Shown here one piece after another: positions 59,075 through 64,000 of a stretch of DNA of 64,000 nt. The first letter of the stretch is position 1. Each line of letters starts with the position of its first letter. Below the pieces are notes generated by a model, which had not been told where the DNA came from, searched no databases, and saw only the letters and a list, made by a program, of their open reading frames with translations. The stretch lies in NCBI RefSeq assembly GCF_001402875.1, contig NZ_CP012946.1, positions 1,404,001 to 1,468,000 on the forward strand. Direction: 5' to 3'. The DNA is from Blastochloris viridis (GTDB lineage: Bacteria > Pseudomonadota > Alphaproteobacteria > Rhizobiales > Xanthobacteraceae). The position numbers were made by a program, and so were the translations under genes.

Positions 59075-59261
59075 CGCGGTTTTCGGAAGATCACGCCCTG
59101 ATCTCCAAAGCGGTCCCGTCGCGGATTCCGGTCTGGTAACGGGGTTTTCGAAAGACCGGCGTGTCGCTCGAAGGCTTGAACGGCCGGAAACCGTGTGACG
59201 GATCGCGGTTCCGGCGCCGGCATTTGCGGTGATACCGAGGCCATGAAGGCTGACCTTTCTC

Positions 59262-59346
59262 GGCCTCATGGTGAGGAGGCTGCCACCGGGTCGCGCCGCA
59301 GGCGCGCCCGATGACAGGCTCCGCAGCCGTCTCGAACCATGGGGCC
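59262..59346. repeat. Family A repeat, expanded 85-base copy
   Basis: The ends match family A (GGCCTCATGG...GAGGAGGC and GCCGTCTCGAACCATGG). The centre carries about 40 extra bases with a second hairpin. It looks like a copy with an insertion in the loop. Confidence 0.5.
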
Positions 59347-59690
59347 GACCTCAGCTCTCAGAGACCGTTTGGCAACTCCGAGGGGGCCGCGCCGGCCTGG
59401 CCCTTCGGGTTGCGGGGCGAACGCCGGTCGCGGCGTCAAAAAGCTCGCCGATACTCCCCGGTATCGGTCTCGCTTTCCTCCTGGCGTCCGGCAGTTCGCG
59501 CCACAACGCGGCCTGCCGTCCGAGTGTCCAAACGGTCTCTAAAGGTCGCGGGTATAATCCCTGGCCGATGCCGGCCGGCAGGGTCGGCACAGCCCGCAGA
59601 CGATGTGCGTCTTGGCTAACGAATTCAGGTCTCGTCCCGCTTCCTCCCGATGACACGCCGGGCGGTAACGGGGCGGCCAGAAACGCCAAC

Positions 59691-59711
59691 GGGCGGGACC
59701 TGGTCCCGCCC
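59691..59711. terminator. GC-rich hairpin, possible terminator
   Basis: An 8-base perfect stem (GGGCGGGA, TCCCGCCC) with a 5-base loop lies in the gap between mce and proS. There is no T run on either side, so its role is uncertain. Confidence 0.3.
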
Positions 59712-60047
59712 GCGCAGCCCGTTTCGGGCGCTTCGGTTTAACGCCTCGCCTGCAAGAGCCTGCCGGCGACCGTTATCCTCTTGAGTTTCCTCCCGGGACT
59801 TGGACCACAATGCTCCTTCAGCAACGTCTGAAGGCGATCCCCTTCTCGGAATTCTAGATTACAAAACGTTTTTACCGCTGTCACCTCGGAATCGCCTGGA
59901 TTCGGCGCATTCTGCTCAAAGGTCGGGCAGGCTGCGCCGGTCCGTCCGTCAGGCTCCGCGCGGCGCGTCGGGGCTTGTATTTTCCCGGTGTTCCGGTTTC
60001 TGTCGCGCGTCCCGACCGCGCCGCCCTTCGACTCGCGAGCCCTTCCC

Positions 60048-61370
60048 ATGCGTCTGTCCCGTTACTTCCTGCCCATCCTTCGCGAAACGCCGAAGGAGGC
60101 GGAAATCGTCTCGCACCGCCTGATGCTGCGTGCCGGCCTGGTGCAGCAGCAGGCCGCCGGCATCTATGCTTGGCTGCCGCTGGGCCACCGCGTGCTGGAG
60201 AAGGTTTGCCGCATCGTTCGCGAGGAGCAGGACCGCGCTGGCGCCATCGAGCTGAAGATGCCGACCATCCAGTCGGCCGACCTGTGGCGCGAGAGTGGCC
60301 GTTACGACGACTACGGCAAGGAAATGCTGCGCATCAAGGACCGGCACGAACGCGACATGCTGTTCGGGCCGACCAATGAGGAAATGATCACCGCGATCTT
60401 CCGCAGCTACGTGCGCTCCTACAAGTCGCTGCCGCTCAACCTCTACCATGTCCAGTGGAAGTTCCGCGACGAGATCAGGCCGCGGTTCGGCACCATGCGC
60501 TCGCGCGAGTTCCTGATGAAGGACGCCTATTCGTTCGACATCGATCAGGCCGGCGCCCGCCATTCCTACAACAGGATGTTCGTGGCCTACCTGCGCACGT
60601 TCGCTCGCATGGGGCTGAAGGCGATCCCGATGGTTGCCGATACCGGGCCGATCGGCGGCAACCTCTCCCACGAATTCATCATCCTCGCCTCGACCGGCGA
60701 GAGCGAGGTCTATTGCCACCGCGATTTCCTCGGCTTCGAGGCGCCGGCGGCGAATACCGACTTCGACGACGTCGCCGGGCTGCAAGGCGTGTTCGACCGC
60801 TGGACCTCGCTCTACGCCGCCACCAGCGAGAAGCACGACGAGGCCGCCTTTGCCGCGGTGCCGGAGGACCGGCGGGTGTCGGCCCGCGGCATCGAGGTCG
60901 GCCATATTTTCTACTTCGGCACCAAGTATTCCGCGGCGATGAACGCGGTGGTGGCGGGGCCGGACGGGGTCGAGCGGCCGGTGCACATGGGCTCCTATGG
61001 CATCGGGCCGTCGCGTCTGGTCGCGGCGCTGATCGAGGCCGGCCATGACGATGCCGGCATCATCTGGCCCGAGGCGGTGGCGCCGTTCACGGTGGCGGTA
61101 CTCAACCTCAAGGCCGGCGACAGCACCACGGATGCCGCCTGCGAGCAGCTCTATGCTGCGCTCAAGGCCAAGGGCGTCGACGTGCTGTACGACGACACCG
61201 ACGAGCGGCCGGGCGCGAAATTCGCCAAGGCCGACCTGATCGGCATTCCCTGGCAGATCCTGGTGGGGCCGAAGGGGCTGGCCGATGGCAAGGTCGAACT
61301 CAAGCGCCGCGCCGACGGCGCGCGCGAACTGGTGAGCCCGTCCGACGCGCTGGAACGGTTCAGCGCCTGA
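60048..61370 (+). CDS. proS: Prolyl-tRNA synthetase (short alphaproteobacterial type)
   Basis: ProRS, 440 residues, attaches proline to tRNA-Pro. It is of the compact class without the editing (INS) domain, as is usual in Rhizobiales. It has class II motif regions R-D-E-I-R-P-R-F-G (motif 2) and [10 protein letters not shown] (motif 3), and a C-terminal anticodon-binding domain. The ATG at 60048 gives [15 protein letters not shown], a standard start. A longer frame from 59988 adds residues not seen in the family. Confidence 0.96.
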   Translation: MRLSRYFLPILRETPKEAEIVSHRLMLRAGLVQQQAAGIYAWLPLGHRVLEKVCRIVREEQDRAGAIELKMPTIQSADLWRESGRYDDYGKEMLRIKDRHERDMLFGPTNEEMITAIFRSYVRSYKSLPLNLYHVQWKFRDEIRPRFGTMRSREFLMKDAYSFDIDQAGARHSYNRMFVAYLRTFARMGLKAIPMVADTGPIGGNLSHEFIILASTGESEVYCHRDFLGFEAPAANTDFDDVAGLQGVFDRWTSLYAATSEKHDEAAFAAVPEDRRVSARGIEVGHIFYFGTKYSAAMNAVVAGPDGVERPVHMGSYGIGPSRLVAALIEAGHDDAGIIWPEAVAPFTVAVLNLKAGDSTTDAACEQLYAALKAKGVDVLYDDTDERPGAKFAKADLIGIPWQILVGPKGLADGKVELKRRADGARELVSPSDALERFSA

Positions 61371-61383
61371 CGACGGGGAGGGG

Positions 61384-62709
61384 ATGGGACAGGCTGTGGC
61401 CGCGAAACAGACCAAAGCGTCGACCGGCAAGGCTTCAACCGGCAAAGGCGCGAGCGGGACCCGGGCGTTTGCGCCGTTCGAATGGATGATGGCGGGGCGC
61501 TATCTGCGCGCCCGCCGCAAGGAAGGCTTCATCTCGGTCATCGCCGGGTTCTCATTCACCGGCATCATGCTCGGCGTCGCCACGCTGATCATCGTGATGG
61601 CGGTGATGAACGGCTTCCGCACCGAGCTGCTTGCCAAGATCCTGGGCGTCAACGGCCACATCCTGGTGCAGCCGGTCGACAAGCCGCTGACCGATTATGC
61701 CGAGGTCGCCGCGCGCATCGCCAAGGCGCCGGGCGTCAAGATGGCGGTGCCGCTGGTCGAGGGACAGGCGCTGGCTTCCAGTCCTTACGCCGCCGCCGGC
61801 GCGCTGGTGCGCGGCATCCGCGAGAGCGATCTGCGACGGCTGCCGTCGGTCTCCAGCAACATCAAGCTCGGCACGCTCGACGGCTTCGAGCGGAGCGAGG
61901 GCATCGCGATCGGCAAGCGCCTCGCCGACCAGCTCGCGGTCGGCCCTGGCGACCTGGTCACGCTGGTGTCGCCGCGCGGCGCGGTCACGCCGATGGGCAC
62001 CATGCCGCGGCTGAAGTCCTACCGCGTCGCCGCGATCTTCGAAGTCGGCATGTCGGAATACGACCAGATCTTCATCTTCATGCCGCTGGCGGAGGCGCAG
62101 AGCTACTTCAACCGCAAGAGCGACGTGAATTTCATCGAGGTCTACACCGACAACGCCGACCGCATGCCGCACTTCCGTGCCGTCATCGATGCGGCAGCCG
62201 AGCGGCCGATCTTCATGGTCGACTGGCGCCAGCGCAATGCCACCTTCTTCGGCGCGCTGCAGGTCGAGCGCAACGTGATGTTTCTGATCCTGACGCTGAT
62301 CGTGCTGGTGGCGGCGCTCAACATCATCTCGGGCCTGATCATGCTGGTGAAGGACAAGAGCCACGACATCGCCATCCTGCGCACCATGGGGGCGACGCAA
62401 GGCGCGGTGATGCGGGTGTTCCTGATCACCGGCTCGACCATCGGCATCGTCGGCACGCTGACCGGGCTTCTGGTCGGTCTGCTGGTCAGCCTCAACATCG
62501 AGGAGATCCGCCGCTTCATTTCCTGGCTCACCGACACCCAGCTGTTTGCGCCGGAACTCTATTTCCTGTCGCGGCTGCCGGCGGAGCTCGACGTCCGCGA
62601 GACCGCCGTGGTGGTGGTGATGTCGCTGACGCTGTCGGTGCTGGCCACGCTCTATCCATCCTGGCGCGCCGCCCGGCTCGATCCGGTCGAAGCGCTGCGC
62701 TACGAGTGA
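61384..62709 (+). CDS. lolC: LolC/LolE lipoprotein-releasing permease
   Basis: This 441-residue FtsX-type permease belongs to the Lol ABC system that releases outer-membrane lipoproteins from the inner membrane. There is one N-terminal helix ([16 protein letters not shown]), a large periplasmic domain and three C-terminal helices with [14 protein letters not shown]. Many alphaproteobacteria have a single LolC/E-type gene, and here there is only one before lolD. The first 30 residues are a Lys/Ser/Thr/Ala-rich repeat-like extension ([11 protein letters not shown]). Confidence 0.93.
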   Translation: MGQAVAAKQTKASTGKASTGKGASGTRAFAPFEWMMAGRYLRARRKEGFISVIAGFSFTGIMLGVATLIIVMAVMNGFRTELLAKILGVNGHILVQPVDKPLTDYAEVAARIAKAPGVKMAVPLVEGQALASSPYAAAGALVRGIRESDLRRLPSVSSNIKLGTLDGFERSEGIAIGKRLADQLAVGPGDLVTLVSPRGAVTPMGTMPRLKSYRVAAIFEVGMSEYDQIFIFMPLAEAQSYFNRKSDVNFIEVYTDNADRMPHFRAVIDAAAERPIFMVDWRQRNATFFGALQVERNVMFLILTLIVLVAALNIISGLIMLVKDKSHDIAILRTMGATQGAVMRVFLITGSTIGIVGTLTGLLVGLLVSLNIEEIRRFISWLTDTQLFAPELYFLSRLPAELDVRETAVVVVMSLTLSVLATLYPSWRAARLDPVEALRYE

Positions 62710-62710
62710 G

Positions 62711-63403
62711 ATGATGCGCGAAACCGCTCCGGTTCTTCTGTTGTCCGGTGTCGAGCGTCGCTACCGGCAAGGCGAAGCCACGCTCAACATCCTCTCCGGC
62801 GCCGATATCGCGCTCGCCGCCGGCGAGACGGTGGCACTGGTGGCGCCGTCCGGCGCCGGCAAGTCGACGCTGTTGCACATCGCTGGCCTGCTGGAGCATG
62901 CCGACGGCGGCGAGATCGACATCGGCGGCAGGCCGACCTCGCGTCTCAGCGACAGCGAGCGCACCATGCTGCGCCGCACCCGCATCGGCTTCGTCTACCA
63001 GTTCCACCACCTGCTGCCGGAGTTCTCGGCGATCGAGAACGTGATGCTGCCGCAGATGGTGCTCGGCCTGTCCAAGGCCGAGGCGCGGCGGCGTGCCGCC
63101 GAGCTGTTGTCCTATCTCGGGCTGGAAAAGCGGCTGACCCATCGGCCGGCGGAGCTGTCGGGCGGCGAGCAGCAGCGTGTCGCCATCGCCCGCGCGGTGG
63201 CCAACGCGCCGCGGCTGCTGCTGGCGGACGAGCCGACCGGCAACCTCGACCCGCGCACTGCCGACCACGTCTTCAACGCACTGCTGCAGCTGGTGCGCGC
63301 CTCCGGGCTCGCGGCGCTGATCGCCACCCACAATCTCGACCTTGCCGCCCGCATGGACCGCCAGGTCACGCTGCGCGATGGCCGCATCGAGCCGTTGGGG
63401 TAG
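62711..63403 (+). CDS. lolD: LolD lipoprotein-releasing ATPase
   Basis: LolD, 230 residues, is the ATPase that powers LolC/E. Walker [10 protein letters not shown] is at 45-53, the signature L-S-G-G-E at 149-153 and Walker B L-L-L-A-D-E-P at 168-174. The A-P-S-G form of Walker A is common in alphaproteobacterial LolD. The ATG follows the lolC stop by one base, so the two genes are coupled. A second ATG three bases on is also possible. Confidence 0.95.
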   Translation: MMRETAPVLLLSGVERRYRQGEATLNILSGADIALAAGETVALVAPSGAGKSTLLHIAGLLEHADGGEIDIGGRPTSRLSDSERTMLRRTRIGFVYQFHHLLPEFSAIENVMLPQMVLGLSKAEARRRAAELLSYLGLEKRLTHRPAELSGGEQQRVAIARAVANAPRLLLADEPTGNLDPRTADHVFNALLQLVRASGLAALIATHNLDLAARMDRQVTLRDGRIEPLG

Positions 63404-63425
63404 AGTGGGGCACGAGCCGCGCCCT

Positions 63426-63469
63426 GTCGTCCCCGGCGACCGCGTAGCGGTCGGGAAGGGGACCCAGGG
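63426..63469. repeat. Family C palindromic repeat, intergenic copy
   Basis: The element begins GTCGTCCCCGGCGA, identical over 14 bases to the copy inside btuF at 8080, and has a GACCGC-GTA-GCGGTC hairpin. It ends GGACCCAGGG. Confidence 0.65.
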
Positions 63470-63536
63470 ACCACGCCAGTGCCGATTTGCCGCGGGTTGG
63501 GATCGCGCGCGGGCTCTTTCCTCAATCATCGCGTTC

Positions 63537-63581
63537 CCTGGACCCTCTTCCCTCGCATGGCTTCGCCATGCTCGCCGAGGG
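63537..63581. repeat. Family C-like palindrome, second intergenic copy
   Basis: Outer arms CCCTCG/CGAGGG enclose a perfect GCATGGC-TTC-GCCATGC hairpin at 63555-63571. The CCCTGGACCC start mirrors the end of the copy at 63426. Confidence 0.55.
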
Positions 63582-63633
63582 CGACGGGCTGAGGCTCATC
63601 TGCCACATCGTCCTCGCTAGGGAGTGTGCGGTT

Positions 63634-63678
63634 CCCTCATGCTGAGGAGGCGCGAAGCGCCGTCTCGAAGCATGAGGG
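63634..63678. repeat. Family A 45-bp REP-like element, copy 2
   Basis: The element has the same 45-base length and core as the phnK-phnL copy at 3055. The outer arms are changed in step on both sides (CCCTCATGC and GCATGAGGG), keeping perfect pairing. This is a compensatory pattern. Confidence 0.8.
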
Positions 63679-63706
63679 CGGCGCACACCCTCACGTCCTC
63701 TCTGCC

Positions 63707-63748
63707 TCATCCTTCGAGACGCGGCCTCTCGGCCGCTCCTCAGGATGA
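63707..63748. repeat. Family A element, inverted copy facing the 63634 copy
   Basis: Arms TCATCCT and AGGATGA enclose TCGAGACGCGGCC and GGCCGCTCCTC. It is the reverse orientation of the 63634 element, giving a head-to-head pair. Confidence 0.7.
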
Positions 63749-63763
63749 AGCTCGCACTGATCG

Positions 63764-64000
63764 CTACGCCGCCTTGGCCTTGATGGTCTGGAACGCCGCC
63801 AACGCGCGGGCGCGGGCGTGAGCGTGGTCGACCAGCGGGGCGGGGTAGCTCTCGCCGAGCGTGACGCCGGCGGCTGAAAGCACGCCTGGCGGCGCGGTCC
63901 ACGGCCTGTGCAGCACGGCGTTGGGCAGGTCGGTCAGCTCCGGCACCCAGCGCCGGACATAATCGCCATGGGGGTCGAACTTCTCGCCCTGCAGCACCGG
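63764..64000 (-). CDS. phrB: Deoxyribodipyrimidine photolyase, C-terminal part (5' end outside window)
   Basis: The last 78 codons of a photolyase/cryptochrome-family protein run off the right edge of the window. The G-E-K-F-D-P-H-G-D-Y-V-R-R-W-V-P-E-L segment followed by a W-T-A-P near residue 33 is the conserved C-terminal flavin-domain ending of DNA photolyases. The final residues end in A-F-Q-T-I-K-A-K-A-A. The catalytic tryptophans lie upstream and cannot be checked. Confidence 0.85.
   Translation of the reverse strand, partial: PVLQGEKFDPHGDYVRRWVPELTDLPNAVLHRPWTAPPGVLSAAGVTLGESYPAPLVDHAHARARALAAFQTIKAKAA

Larger units (their letters stand above)
59075..60047. other. 973-base non-coding, repeat-rich gap before proS
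   Basis: No credible gene was found. Open frames on both strands are short and rich in Arg, Pro or Ser, with no domain resemblance. The gap includes an expanded family A repeat at 59262-59346 and a hairpin at 59691-59711 (GGGCGGGA, TCCCGCCC). In related genomes a small membrane protein gene (DUF1467) often sits here, and I could not find one. An AT-rich stretch at 59850-59873 is the likeliest proS promoter area. Confidence 0.5.
63404..63763. other. 360-base intergenic repeat cluster after lolD
   Basis: The gap is almost entirely repeats: family C copies at 63426-63469 and 63537-63581, a family A copy at 63634-63678 and an inverted family A copy at 63707-63748. No gene is supported. Confidence 0.75.

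Noticed and set aside
59738..60049. A 103-codon minus-strand ORF upstream of proS
   Set aside because: It would overlap the proS start region, has no recognisable features and its composition is not protein-like.
63404..63763. A CRISPR array after lolD
   Set aside because: The repeats differ in sequence and length, are palindromic and unevenly spaced, and there are no unique spacers of constant size.

Overview
The window is a GC-rich, densely packed bacterial chromosome segment whose gene families and order point to an alphaproteobacterium of the Rhizobiales/Hyphomicrobiales. The indicators are the 14-gene nuo operon followed by birA, RNase J, methylmalonyl-CoA epimerase, a short-type proS and lolC/lolD, the Usg protein, CIRCE-controlled groESL, and palindromic intergenic repeats of the type common in that order. 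I cannot name the genus from sequence alone. No rRNA, CRISPR array, prophage or insertion sequence was seen. There is one tRNA (Asp).

Layout. 1-5656: C-P lyase genes phnH (3' part)-phnI-J-K-L-M-N for phosphonate breakdown, followed by a small EamA-type membrane protein. 6227-8942: a vitamin B12-type ABC importer (btuC-D-F). 9009-10391: a polysaccharide flippase on the minus strand. 10587-12847: divergent cobalamin genes, threonine-phosphate decarboxylase and cbiB. 12874-21246: an exopolysaccharide locus (O-antigen ligase-like polymerase, polyprenyl-phosphate sugar transferase, GT4 glycosyltransferase, Wza-like export lipoprotein, a Wzz/BY-kinase-like protein with a degenerate nucleotide site, and a BioF2/FemAB-like acyltransferase). 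21889-23964: groEL and groES with CIRCE and an intrinsic terminator.

24537-28343: 3-hydroxybutyrate dehydrogenase, a small unknown ORF, usg, exoD and the queuosine genes queE-queD. 28405-32884: a four-gene minus-strand operon with an Anbu (ancestral proteasome-like) peptidase, a transglutaminase-like protein, an alpha-E protein and a circularly permuted ATP-grasp ligase. This is the least understood system in the window. 33269-34266: a CinA/MoaB-domain protein and a possible 53-residue protein. 34574-39528: a MacA-MacB-TolC/NodT-like tripartite efflux operon whose MacA carries 17 consecutive serine codons. 39953-40029: tRNA-Asp.

40614-55678: the complete complex I operon nuoA-N, with two or three small extra ORFs between standard subunits. 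55820-63403: birA, rnj, mce, proS, lolC/E and lolD. 63404-64000: a repeat cluster and the 3' end of a photolyase-like gene.

Translational coupling by ATGA, GTGA or TGATG overlaps is widespread (phn, btu, export/GT4, que, nuo) and was used to choose starts. At least three families of palindromic repeat sit between genes. One of them supplies the stop codon of three genes, and another lies inside the btuF signal-peptide coding region.
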